Assembly: GCF_001655005.1 (NCBI RefSeq)
Contig: NZ_LXET01000055.1
Span: forward strand, 1 to 5,428
DNA length: 5,428 nt
Direction of reading: 5' to 3'
From: Hafnia paralvei ATCC 29927
GTDB taxonomy: Bacteria; Pseudomonadota; Gammaproteobacteria; Enterobacterales; Enterobacteriaceae
Within the stretch, counting starts at the first letter, position 1. Each line of letters begins with the position of its first letter. The notes below the pieces were generated by a model. That model was not told where the DNA came from. It saw nothing but the letters and a program-made list of their open reading frames with translations, and ran no database searches. The translations under genes were made by a program, and so were the position numbers. Positions 1-5,428 of this stretch are shown one piece after another.

Positions 1-511
1 CCTGCTGTGGAAAACCATCAAAGCGGGACATGTTGATACCGGGCTCTTCCGGGCTGCGAGCGAGGGAGTACCGCAGGGCGGCGTTCTGTCGCCGCTATTG
101 TCGAACGTCATGCTCAACGAGTTCGATCAATACCTGCATGAACACTACCTGAGCGGAAAAGCCCGGAAGGACCGCTGGTACTGGAATAACAGCATCCAGC
201 GCGGTCGAAGTACGGCGGTCAGAGAAAACTGGCAATGGAAACCCGCAGTGGCGTACTGTCGGTATGCGGATGACTTTGTCCTCATCGTCAAAGGCAGTAA
301 AGCACAGGCGGAGGCCATCAGGGAAGAATGACGGCGCGTGCTCGAAGACAGCCTGAAACTGAGGCTGAACATGGACAAGACCAGGATCACCCATGTCAAT
401 GACGGATTTATCTTCCTGGGTCATCGTATCATCCGCAAGCGCAGTCGCTATGGCGATATGCGGGTGGTCACGACAATCCCCCGGGATAAGGCCAGAAACT
501 TCGCGGCGTCA
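1..511 (+). pseudogene. ltrA: Group II intron reverse transcriptase/maturase, fragment (N-terminus outside window, internal stop, 3' truncated)
   Basis: Reading frame 2 gives the central and later part of a group II intron-encoded reverse transcriptase, the protein that helps its intron RNA splice and copies it into new DNA sites. Visible RT motifs are SEGVPQGGVLSPLLSN (about 60-110), the active-site box RYADDFVLI with YADD at 263-274, and later RT blocks including LKLRLNMDKTRITH and FIFLGHRI (about 350-430). An in-frame TGA at 329-331 interrupts the protein between IREE and RRVLEDSL; the same frame stays homologous on both sides, so it is a nonsense mutation and not a gene end. Homology stops after RDKARNFAAS at about 509-511, where IS3 transposase sequence begins. 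The maturase (X) and any endonuclease domains are missing, as is the 3' intron RNA structure. The N-terminus lies left of the window. The family call is confident from the RT motifs; the intron subclass is not determined. Confidence 0.9.
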
Positions 512-816
512 AAGGCTCGCAGTACGTGTCACTGGCATACACGCAACGGCTGCAGGAAGCAGAGTTACTGGCCTCAACGGGCAGCACAGGCGACTCTTAC
601 GACAATGCGATGGCAGAAAGCGTCAACGGCCTGTACAAGGCGGAGGTGATACATAGAAAAAGCTGGAAAACCCAGCAGGAAGTGGAGCTGGCCACACTGG
701 CATGGGTGGACTGGTACAACAATCGCAGGCTGATGGAGCGGCTCGGTCATATCCCCCCGGCTGAAGCGGAAAAAGCGTATTATGCATCAATCGTGAACCC
801 GGTTCTGGCAGCCTGA
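511..816 (+). pseudogene. IS3-family transposase OrfB, C-terminal fragment
   Basis: Frame 1 from about 511 reads KGSQYVSLAYTQRL, then STGSTGDSYDNAMAES, NGLYKAEVIHRKSWKT and WVDWYNNRRLMERLGH, ending in PPAEAEKAYYAS...LAA with TGA at 814-816. This is the end of the DDE integrase core of an IS3-family OrfB transposase. Intact OrfB is about 270-300 residues, so roughly the last 100 remain. The conserved context is (D)KGSQY: the aspartate, second of the DDE triad, is exactly the residue lost at the junction (the preceding codon is GTC). Only the final catalytic glutamate survives (GAA, 616-618, in AMAES). The first possible ATG (526) is an artefact of truncation and not a real start. There is no sign of OrfA or of the left end of the element; upstream sequence is the intron RT fragment, out of frame with this one. 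The fragment cannot transpose by itself. The exact IS name is not assigned. Confidence 0.9.
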
Positions 817-832
817 GTTCACAGACAAAATA

Positions 833-858
833 CTCTCCCGGGAAACCGGGGCGGTTCA
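833..858 (+). repeat. Probable right terminal inverted repeat of the IS3-family remnant
   Basis: Read on the minus strand this starts TGAACCGCCCCGGTTTCC, the TG...CA form of IS3-family ends, lying 17 to 42 bases after the OrfB stop as expected. It contains a small perfect hairpin, CCCGG (837-841), GAAA loop, CCGGG (846-850). The matching left repeat is not in the window, so the call rests on position and general form. Confidence 0.6.
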
Positions 859-908
859 TGGTTAGGAAACTGGAAAAGCGCTTCAAAAATACTCTGACCA
901 TGAAAACC

Positions 909-942
909 CCTGTCAGAAACGCAGTGATGACGTGATGACAGG
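909..942. repeat. Inverted repeat CCTGTCA/TGACAGG enclosing a tandem octamer; candidate oriIS region
   Basis: CCTGTCA at 909-915 pairs with TGACAGG at 936-942 (7 bp, 20-base loop). Inside and overlapping the right arm is an exact tandem repeat of GTGATGAC (924-931 and 932-939). It lies on the 3' side of the IS91-type transposase gene, where the replication origin of these elements is located. The role as oriIS is inferred from position only. Confidence 0.4.
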
Positions 943-983
943 TGAGTTATGGTAATAAAATGCCGTTTCCGGTGTATTTTTAA

Positions 984-1003
984 CCTGAAACCCATTTTTC
1001 AGG
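984..1003 (-). terminator. Hairpin directly after the IS91 transposase stop; possible terminator or part of oriIS
   Basis: CCTGAAA (984-990) and TTTCAGG (997-1003) form a perfect 7-bp stem with a 6-base loop, five bases beyond the transposase stop codon (1009-1011). In the direction of transcription the stem is followed by TTAAAAAT, a poor U-tract, so intrinsic termination would be weak. Hairpins are also expected at IS91-family origin ends, so this could serve transposition instead. Confidence 0.4.
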
Positions 1004-1008
1004 CGCAC

Positions 1009-2223
1009 TTATCCTGCAGTCTGTCCCAGAAGCCATCGTTTCCGGTCGATGTTATGTTGCCTTTCTGCTACTAATTCCGACGCATGCCTGCCAGCCTGCG
1101 CACCGGTAAATCGCAGCCGGTTGCCGCACAGGATACATTTGTACGGGTCCGTACCCAGGAACCCCTTCATCAGCGCGGCGAAGCCCGGCTGATCCGGTTT
1201 TTTCCGCGCCTCCATCTGCAGGGCTTCGTACACCTTCGCCAGCAGCTCGCCCCGTTTCCGGTTAGACAAAAAACCGTAGTAGCGCACCATTTTAAAGTGC
1301 TTCGCCGGGATATGACTGATATAGCGCCCGATCATCTCTTCCTGCGACAGCGTCTGCTTCCGGTACTGCTGCGTACGGTGGTCGTAATAGTGATGCACCA
1401 CGGCACCGCCGCTGTAGTGCCTGAGCTTCGCCGCCGACACCGGCGGTCGTTTCAGATACCGACCCAGGTATTTGACGCTTCGCCAGGCCCCCCTGGTCTT
1501 CTTCGCGAAGTGCACCTTCCAGCGGCGTCCGTACTGGGCCTGCAGATAGCGCTCCCACTGTTTTTTATCGCGGATATGCCCCAGCCCCGGCAGGCTGCCG
1601 GGATTAATCAGGTCATAGCTGTGGCGCAGGAGCCGGATAACCGCCCCGCGCCAGATTTCCTCCACGGCGTGCTTCTTAAAGAAGATATCGCGCCAGACGC
1701 CGTGTTTTATATCGAGCCCGCCGCGGGTGACGGAAAGGTGGATGTGCGGATGCTGGTTTAGCTGGCGGCCGTAGGTGTGCAGGGCGCAGAAGATGCCGAC
1801 CTCCACGCCCTGTTTGCGGGCCCATCGCAGCATGGCGCGGGTTGCAGCCCGGAACAGGGCATTGAGCAGGGGCCAGTTGTTGTTGAAGAAGGGCCACAGC
1901 AGGTGGGGCATGGTGAAGGTGATGTGCTGCCAGTCGCAGTCGGGAAGGATGTGGCTCTGCTGCGCCACCCACTGCTCTGTGGCTTTGACGCCGCAGGAAC
2001 TGCAGGTTTTTGACTTACAGCTCTGGCAGAAGAAGCAGGAATGTGTACAGCCCGGGGAGGAGCAACAGTAGCGGCGTACCCCCATGCTGGCTGTCCCGCA
2101 GGCGAGCATGCGCTCAACGCTGAGGTGGGTCCACTGACTTATACTGTCGCTATTCGAATCGAGAAACGTATTCCAGCCGTCATCGACGGTGAACAGCAGT
2201 TTTGCCGGGCGGGGAATAAACAT
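1009..2223 (-). CDS. tnpA: IS91-family transposase (HUH, two-tyrosine)
   Basis: This 404-residue protein catalyses single-strand cutting and joining for the rolling-circle-like movement of its IS91-type element. The N-terminal part has a cysteine cluster (Cys53, 54, 59, 63, 66, 69, 74, 77; motif CSSPGCTHSCFFCQSCKSK) that should bind zinc. The HUH motif that holds the catalytic metal is HPHIHLSVTRGG, with His160-Ile-His162. The two nucleophile tyrosines of Y2 enzymes are Tyr252 and Tyr256 in KYLGRYLKRPP, with the spacing seen in IS91 transposase. A second CxxC pair (Cys363, Cys366) lies near the C-terminus. Length and motifs match a complete family member with no stop or frameshift, so it may be active. 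The ATG at 2221-2223 has AGGG only four bases upstream, so start-site strength is doubtful; no better in-frame start is seen. It is transcribed toward the IS3 remnant. The long open frame on the opposite strand (1084-1761) is a shadow of this GC-rich gene. Confidence 0.95.
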   Translation of the reverse strand: MFIPRPAKLLFTVDDGWNTFLDSNSDSISQWTHLSVERMLACGTASMGVRRYCCSSPGCTHSCFFCQSCKSKTCSSCGVKATEQWVAQQSHILPDCDWQHITFTMPHLLWPFFNNNWPLLNALFRAATRAMLRWARKQGVEVGIFCALHTYGRQLNQHPHIHLSVTRGGLDIKHGVWRDIFFKKHAVEEIWRGAVIRLLRHSYDLINPGSLPGLGHIRDKKQWERYLQAQYGRRWKVHFAKKTRGAWRSVKYLGRYLKRPPVSAAKLRHYSGGAVVHHYYDHRTQQYRKQTLSQEEMIGRYISHIPAKHFKMVRYYGFLSNRKRGELLAKVYEALQMEARKKPDQPGFAALMKGFLGTDPYKCILCGNRLRFTGAQAGRHASELVAERQHNIDRKRWLLGQTAG

Positions 2224-2240
2224 ATTCCCTGATTATTCGC

Positions 2241-2246
2241 ATTATA
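2241..2246 (-). promoter_or_regulatory. Possible -10 box for the IS91 transposase
   Basis: On the minus strand this is a perfect TATAAT, 18 bases upstream of the transposase ATG. The region where a -35 box should lie (about 2263-2269) falls inside the 12-bp palindrome and does not resemble TTGACA. This is a weak candidate because the whole stretch is AT-rich. Confidence 0.3.
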
Positions 2247-2261
2247 TTAAATATTTCCTAA

Positions 2262-2293
2262 ACAGAGTGGTAAAATAAATGTTACCACTCTGT
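2262..2293. repeat. Perfect 12-bp inverted repeat with 8-base loop upstream of the IS91 transposase
   Basis: ACAGAGTGGTAA (2262-2273) and TTACCACTCTGT (2282-2293) are exact reverse complements separated by AATAAATG. No T-run follows on either strand, so it is not an intrinsic terminator. It sits 39 bases upstream of the transposase start, where both the promoter and the terIS end of an IS91 element are expected. An alternative stem is possible: AAAATAAA (2272-2279) with TTTATTTT (2302-2309). The feature is seen directly; its role as terIS hairpin or as operator is inferred. Confidence 0.6.
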
Positions 2294-2310
2294 GGTGGAT
2301 GTTTATTTTC

Positions 2311-2436
2311 GGCGCGTAATTACCTGTTTCCGTTTTATTTGACTTCCTGCAACCCGGTATCTTTCTGACTGGATTTTAAGAAAATTTCCGGTGTTTTGTA
2401 AAAAGCAACGATTGGCGCGGGCGATTAATTAACCTC
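2311..2436. other. Non-coding stretch between the IS91 element and the operator-like region
   Basis: AT-rich sequence without a credible open reading frame, RNA gene or strong promoter on either strand. The boundary between IS91 DNA and the host sequence probably lies near its left edge. It may once have held the start of a divergent gene, but no coding remnant is recognisable. Confidence 0.4.
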
Positions 2437-2489
2437 TTGTCGATCGTTTTCATTAATCAATCCTGTAAGATTGATTGTTATTGTCGATC
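2437..2489. promoter_or_regulatory. Operator-like palindrome framed by direct repeats
   Basis: AATCAATC (2455-2462) and GATTGATT (2469-2476) form a 22-bp interrupted palindrome with spacer CTGTAA. It lies between two exact copies of TTGTCGATC (2437-2445 and 2481-2489). A dyad of this size fits a dimeric repressor such as a TetR- or MarR-type protein, but no regulator gene is in the window. The right direct repeat supplies the possible -35 box of the promoter that follows, so a bound protein would be placed to control the small monooxygenase-like gene at 2630. Confidence 0.45.
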
Positions 2490-2509
2490 ACCATGGGTTC
2501 CCTTATTAT
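2481..2509 (+). promoter_or_regulatory. Candidate sigma-70 promoter for the ABM-family pseudogene
   Basis: TTGTCG (2481-2486, 4 of 6 to consensus) is followed after 17 bases by TATTAT (2504-2509, 5 of 6). Transcription from here would give a leader of about 115 bases before the GTG at 2630. The adjacent palindrome suggests regulated expression. The call is by pattern only. Confidence 0.4.
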
Positions 2510-2629
2510 TCCTTTACCTTAATTTGCGTAACTAACTATCTCCGCTGTCTCTCCCTGCGTTGCGGGCGCACTGCCGACAACCGGTGAGCAGAGGGCGCGA
2601 AATATCAGGACGCCGAAAGGAAGAAAGCA

Positions 2630-2963
2630 GTGGCAGAAATAAACACAGTGACCGAAAACAATGAAACCCGGGCCCCGTTAACGGTTGTTGCAACAATAAC
2701 GGCCGGCGAGGGTCAGGCGGAGGCCGTTGAGGCCGCACTGCGCACTGCGCACGGCGGTGGCATAGGTCACCGGAGAGCCGGGATGTGAAGGGTACACCCT
2801 CCATGCTGACACGGAGAACCCGCAGGTCTTTATGATGTTTGAACGCGGGTCCTCCCTTCAGGCGCTGGTGCACCACAGTGAGGCGGCACCGTTCAGGAGG
2901 CTGGTTTCAGCTCTCGAAGGACGGGCCACACTTAGCGTGGCGACCAGTCGCCCGCTCTGCTGA
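2630..2963 (+). pseudogene. Antibiotic biosynthesis monooxygenase (ABM, YgiN-like) family protein, frameshifted
   Basis: A GTG at 2630 preceded six bases earlier by AGGAAG (2618-2623) opens a frame reading VAEINTVTENNE, then APLTVVATITAGEGQAEAVE and AALRTA, the first strand and helix of a ferredoxin-like ABM domain. This frame derails and stops at 2786-2788. The rest of the domain reads in another frame from 2766 to TGA 2961-2963: TGEPGCEGYTLHADTENPQ, FMMFERGSSLQALVHHSE, APFRRLVSALEG. The Glu-Pro-Gly-Cys and Phe-Glu-Arg blocks are typical of small (about 100-residue) ABM enzymes, cytoplasmic dimers that oxidise quinol-like compounds without a cofactor. The break coincides with a tandem 7-mer GCACTGC (2735-2748); removing one copy restores the frame but leaves TAG at 2763-2765, so there are two lesions and a repaired length near 108 residues. 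The substrate is unknown. A sequencing error could explain one lesion, hardly both. Confidence 0.75.
2735..2752 (+). repeat. Tandem 7-mer duplication GCACTGC inside the ABM pseudogene
   Basis: GCACTGC occurs at 2735-2741 and 2742-2748, followed by a partial GCAC (2749-2752). Seven is not a multiple of three, and deleting one unit puts the upstream and downstream halves of the ABM domain in the same frame. The likely origin is replication slippage. Confidence 0.7.
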
Positions 2964-2979
2964 GAGGTGTCGCCACAGG

Positions 2980-3022
2980 TGCCGGGTGTCAGAAAAATTC
3001 CTGGTACCGGCATTTTTGTTTT
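2980..3022 (+). terminator. Weak candidate terminator after the ABM pseudogene
   Basis: TGCCGG (2980-2985) can pair with CCGGCA (3007-3012), followed at once by TTTTTGTTTT. The 6-bp GC-rich stem and T-run suit a Rho-independent terminator 16 bases after the ABM stop, but the 21-base loop is large, so the call is tentative. Confidence 0.3.
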
Positions 3023-3063
3023 CCGTCTTTTGATTCGTTCTTCCGGTCATCTGTTTTTTTGGC

Positions 3064-3076
3064 GTTCCGCACCGGA
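3064..3076 (+). promoter_or_regulatory. Small hairpin in the leader of the adhesin gene
   Basis: TTCCG, loop CAC, CGGAA form a 5-bp stem 27 bases before the adhesin ATG. It is followed by the weak ribosome binding site AGG (3091-3093), ten bases from the start. The hairpin could affect translation; its role is not shown. No convincing promoter for the adhesin is visible between 2964 and 3103. Confidence 0.25.
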
Positions 3077-3103
3077 AAGCGGTTTCACACAGGTATAAAA
3101 AAT

Positions 3104-5428
3104 ATGAAACGTTCACGCTCATCGCATCCGCCCGCGGATGCCGCTTTATCACCCGGCCTGCGCCGTCTGGCCTGGCTCAACATCGCCGTACAGGCAGCCT
3201 TTCCCCTGACGGTGGCCTTCACTCCGGTGATGGCCAGGGCCGGCGAACAGCACTTCCTGCAGCAGCCTGCGCCGCTGTCCGCGCAGCGTACGCAGGTCTA
3301 CACCCTGGGGGCCGGTGAGACCGCCGCCTCCGTTGCAAAAAAATATAACCTCACCGTTGCGCAGTTGCGTGAGCTTAATCAGTTTCGCACCTTTGTGCGC
3401 GGCCTGAACGGTCTGCAGCCCGGGGATGACGTGGACGTGCCGCTGATGACGGCAAAAGATAAAAAAACAGCGTCAGGCACATCCGCTTCCGCGCCGGAGA
3501 GCGATAAACAGGCGCAGCAGGTGGCCGGCTACGCCTCACGGGCCGGAAGCTTCCTGGCCGGCGGCGCAAAAAGTGACGCGGCCGCCTCCATGGCCCGGGG
3601 CATGGCCACCGGCGAGGCCGGCGGGGCCCTTCAGCAGTGGCTGAGCCACTTCGGCACCGCCCGCGTTCAGCTGGACGCGGACAAAAACTTCTCCCTGAAG
3701 AACTCACAGTTCGACCTGCTGATGCCGTTATACGACCAGGGTGATAACCTGGCGTTCACCCAGGGCAGCCTGCACCGGACCGACAGCCGGACCCAGGCCA
3801 ACCTCGGCGCCGGGTGGCGCCACTTCACCCCCACATACATGCTGGGCGGGAACCTGTTCGGGGACTACGACCTGTCCCGGGACCATGCGCGCATGGGAGT
3901 CGGTCTTGAGTACTGGCGTGACTTCCTGAAGTTGGGCGCCAACGGCTATATGCGTCTGACGGGCTGGAAGGACTCCCCGGACCTGGCCGACTATCAGGAG
4001 CGTCCTGCCAACGGCTGGGATATCCGGGCCCAGGCCTGGGTACCGTCCCTGCCGCAGCTGGGCGGGAAGCTGACGTATGAACAGTACTACGGGAAGGAGG
4101 TTGCCCTGTTCGGGGTGGATAACCGCCAGAAGAACCCGCACGCCATCACGGCCGGGATTAACTATACCCCGGTACCGCTGGTGACCCTGGGCGCAGAGCA
4201 GCGTCAGGGCCAGTCAGGGAAAAGCGACACCCGGCTGACGGTGGACATGAATTACCAGTTGGGTGTGCCGTGGCGTGCCCAGGTAGACCCGACGGCGGTG
4301 GCGGCCATGCGCAGCCTCACCGGCAGCCGGTATGACCTGGTGGAGCGTAACAACAATATCGTGCTGGAGTACCGTAAAAAGGAGACCATCAGGCTGCACA
4401 CGGCAGACCTGGTTACCGGGCATGCCGGAGAGAAGAAGTCCCTGGGTGTCTCCGTGACCAGCACGTACGGGCTGTCCCGCATCGACTGGGATGCACAGGC
4501 CCTGAGCGCGGCCGGGGGTAAAGTCGTGCAGAACGGAAGTGATTATGCGGTGGTGCTTCCGGCGTACCAGACCACGACGCAGGCGGTGAACACCTACACC
4601 GTCAGCGGCGTGGCGGTGGACAGGAAGGGTAACCGGTCTGAGCGCAGCGACACCCAGGTGACGGTGCAGGCACCAGAGGTGAATAAACAGTACAGTACCT
4701 TCACGCCGGTGAGCAGCGTGCTGCCGGCGGACGGGAAGAGCACGCAGGTGCTGACCCTGACGCTGCGGGATGAGAATAACCAGGCGGTGGACATGGATGT
4801 AAAGGACATCAGCCTGAAAAACAGCGCACTGAAAAGCGCCGCGGTATCGGCCCTGACAAAAAAATCAGCAGGCGTGTACACCGTGACGGTGACGGCGGGC
4901 ACGGATGTTGAGACGGTGACATTAACACCGTCGGTAAGTGGCGTCACGCTCACCCCGGCCGGGGTGACCATCAGCAGCACCACGCCGGATGCGGGACAGT
5001 CGGTGTTCACGGCGAGCCCGGAGACCATAGCGGCCGACAACACGGCCGTCTCGACGCTGACGCTGGTTGCGAAGGACGCGCAGGGTAACGCCCTAACGGG
5101 CCTGAAGGACAGTCTGGCTTTCACGATAAAGGACAGCAGCGGTAAGGCTCCTGCAGCCGGTACCCTGACAGAGAGTGCCATCGCGGAGAGCAGCACGAAA
5201 GGCACTTACACGGCAACCCTGAAGGGAACCATAGCGGGTAAATACACCATCGTGCCGGAATACAGCGGTACCGCGATGGGCAGCCTGAGTGCGACGGTGA
5301 CGCTCACCGACACCCTGCCGGACGAGAAGACCTCCACCATTAAGACCGACACCACCACGTATGTTGCCGGCACGGACATCACCATCAAGGTGACGCTGAA
5401 GGACAAAGCCGGCAAGGCGCTGACGGGT
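3104..5428 (+). CDS. Inverse autotransporter adhesin, intimin/invasin type, YeeJ-like (C-terminus outside window)
   Basis: This outer-membrane adhesin exports its own C-terminal passenger through an N-terminal beta-barrel. 775 codons are present, open to the window end with no stop. Residues 1-46 form a long signal peptide: basic start MKRSRS, twin Arg20-Arg21, hydrophobic core from about 22 to 43, probable cleavage after Ala-Arg-Ala46. Residues 65-114 are a LysM domain (VYTLGAGETAASVAKKY, LRELNQFRTF), expected to bind peptidoglycan. About 137-412 is the inverse autotransporter beta-domain, with WLSHFGTARVQL, FSLKNSQFDLL (196-206), AGWRHFTPTYMLGGN, EYWRDFLKLGANGY and LTYEQYYGKEVALF. The linker VERNNNIVLEYRKK (from 413) plugs the barrel in relatives. 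An Ig-like domain spans about 426-526, then Big_1-like Ig repeats start near 527, 627 and 736. Domain order and wording match E. coli YeeJ more than intimin; YeeJ itself is over 2000 residues, so much is likely missing here. The start is chosen for its signal peptide; the ribosome site (AGG, 10-base spacing) is weak. Confidence 0.93.
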   Translation, partial: MKRSRSSHPPADAALSPGLRRLAWLNIAVQAAFPLTVAFTPVMARAGEQHFLQQPAPLSAQRTQVYTLGAGETAASVAKKYNLTVAQLRELNQFRTFVRGLNGLQPGDDVDVPLMTAKDKKTASGTSASAPESDKQAQQVAGYASRAGSFLAGGAKSDAAASMARGMATGEAGGALQQWLSHFGTARVQLDADKNFSLKNSQFDLLMPLYDQGDNLAFTQGSLHRTDSRTQANLGAGWRHFTPTYMLGGNLFGDYDLSRDHARMGVGLEYWRDFLKLGANGYMRLTGWKDSPDLADYQERPANGWDIRAQAWVPSLPQLGGKLTYEQYYGKEVALFGVDNRQKNPHAITAGINYTPVPLVTLGAEQRQGQSGKSDTRLTVDMNYQLGVPWRAQVDPTAVAAMRSLTGSRYDLVERNNNIVLEYRKKETIRLHTADLVTGHAGEKKSLGVSVTSTYGLSRIDWDAQALSAAGGKVVQNGSDYAVVLPAYQTTTQAVNTYTVSGVAVDRKGNRSERSDTQVTVQAPEVNKQYSTFTPVSSVLPADGKSTQVLTLTLRDENNQAVDMDVKDISLKNSALKSAAVSALTKKSAGVYTVTVTAGTDVETVTLTPSVSGVTLTPAGVTISSTTPDAGQSVFTASPETIAADNTAVSTLTLVAKDAQGNALTGLKDSLAFTIKDSSGKAPAAGTLTESAIAESSTKGTYTATLKGTIAGKYTIVPEYSGTAMGSLSATVTLTDTLPDEKTSTIKTDTTTYVAGTDITIKVTLKDKAGKALTG

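Larger units (their letters stand above)
511..858 (+). mobile_element. IS3-family insertion sequence remnant, right part
   Basis: The remnant runs from the junction with the group II intron RT to the probable right end of the IS. It contains the OrfB C-terminus and 42 bases of non-coding right end. The left boundary is a recombination or deletion scar, not a terminal repeat. The right boundary at 858 is inferred from the 5'-CA-3' end typical of IS3 elements and from the GC-rich repeat just inside it. No target-site duplication can be assessed because the left end is gone. Confidence 0.7.
859..2310 (-). mobile_element. IS91-family insertion sequence (boundaries approximate)
   Basis: An apparently complete IS91-type transposase gene is flanked by non-coding DNA with repeats on each side. 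IS91 elements move by rolling-circle-like replication, have no simple terminal inverted repeats and make no target duplication, so the ends cannot be read directly. With the gene on the minus strand, the origin end (oriIS) lies to the left, between about 859 and 1008, and the terminus (terIS) to the right, from about 2224 to 2310. The limits given are the widest consistent with neighbouring features; the true left end could be anywhere in 859-983 and the right end anywhere from 2294 onward. The family call is firm, the coordinates are not. Confidence 0.5.

Noticed and set aside
338..649. Separate small gene starting at the ATG-like or CTG codons after the RT stop
   Set aside because: Up to about 511 it is simply the continuing RT frame after the nonsense codon; beyond that it is out-of-frame translation of the IS3 fragment.
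1..858. Defence-type or retron-like reverse transcriptase system
   Set aside because: The RT blocks match a group II intron maturase, the gene is broken by a stop and truncation, and no msr/msd-like RNA or effector gene is nearby.
876..883. AAGCGCTT perfect palindrome
   Set aside because: Only 8 bp and without repeats or a supporting context; expected by chance at this length.
1084..1761. 225-codon open frame on the plus strand opposite the IS91 transposase
   Set aside because: Antisense shadow of a GC-rich gene; its protein is rich in Arg, Pro, His and Val with no recognisable domain, while the minus strand encodes a complete family protein.
2493..2522. Nine-codon leader peptide ATG to TAA before the ABM gene
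   Set aside because: No ribosome binding site, and it overlaps the proposed -10 box, so it would lie at or before the transcript start.
3728..4141. 137-codon minus-strand open frame
   Set aside because: Lies wholly inside the beta-barrel domain of the adhesin, which is clearly coding on the plus strand.
4594..5205. 203-codon minus-strand open frame with a membrane-like composition
   Set aside because: Shadow of the Thr/Val/Ala-rich Ig repeats of the adhesin; reverse complements of such codons give Val/Ser/Ala-rich frames. The adhesin frame on the plus strand is continuous and homologous.

Overview
The window looks like an accessory stretch of a GC-rich member of the Enterobacteriaceae (Enterobacter, Klebsiella, Kosakonia or a relative). 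This is inferred from the enterobacterial mobile elements, the YeeJ/intimin-like adhesin and its GC-rich codon use; the species cannot be fixed from the sequence.

The left third (1-858) is mobile-element debris. A group II intron reverse transcriptase enters from the left, already missing its N-terminus. It carries an in-frame TGA at 329-331 and is cut at about 509-511, where it runs directly into the C-terminal third of an IS3-family transposase. That IS3 remnant ends at 814-816 and is followed by a plausible right terminal inverted repeat ending in CA at 858. Neither protein can be functional.

The middle (about 860-2310) holds an IS91-family insertion sequence on the minus strand. Its 404-residue HUH/Y2 transposase (1009-2223) looks intact, with an N-terminal cysteine cluster, the HPHIH motif and the YLGRY tyrosine pair. 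Its ends are not fixed, but repeats lie on both sides: an inverted repeat with a tandem octamer (909-942) and a hairpin (984-1003) at the 3' (ori) side, and a perfect 12-bp stem (2262-2293) at the 5' (ter/promoter) side.

From 2311 to 3103 comes chromosomal-type sequence. A promoter/operator-like region (22-bp palindrome framed by two copies of TTGTCGATC, 2437-2509) precedes a small decayed gene (2630-2963) related to the antibiotic biosynthesis monooxygenase (ABM, YgiN-like) family. This gene is broken by what looks like a 7-bp tandem duplication plus a TAG codon, and it becomes readable again once both lesions are accounted for.

The right part (3104 to the window end) is the first 775 codons of a large inverse autotransporter of the intimin/invasin type, most like E. 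coli YeeJ: long signal peptide, LysM domain, 12-stranded beta-barrel domain, the VERNNNIVLEYR linker, then Ig-like repeats that continue past the window. It is the only cellular gene here that looks functional. The genes do not form one pathway: the picture is an adhesin locus next to an eroded monooxygenase gene and a pile-up of transposable elements.
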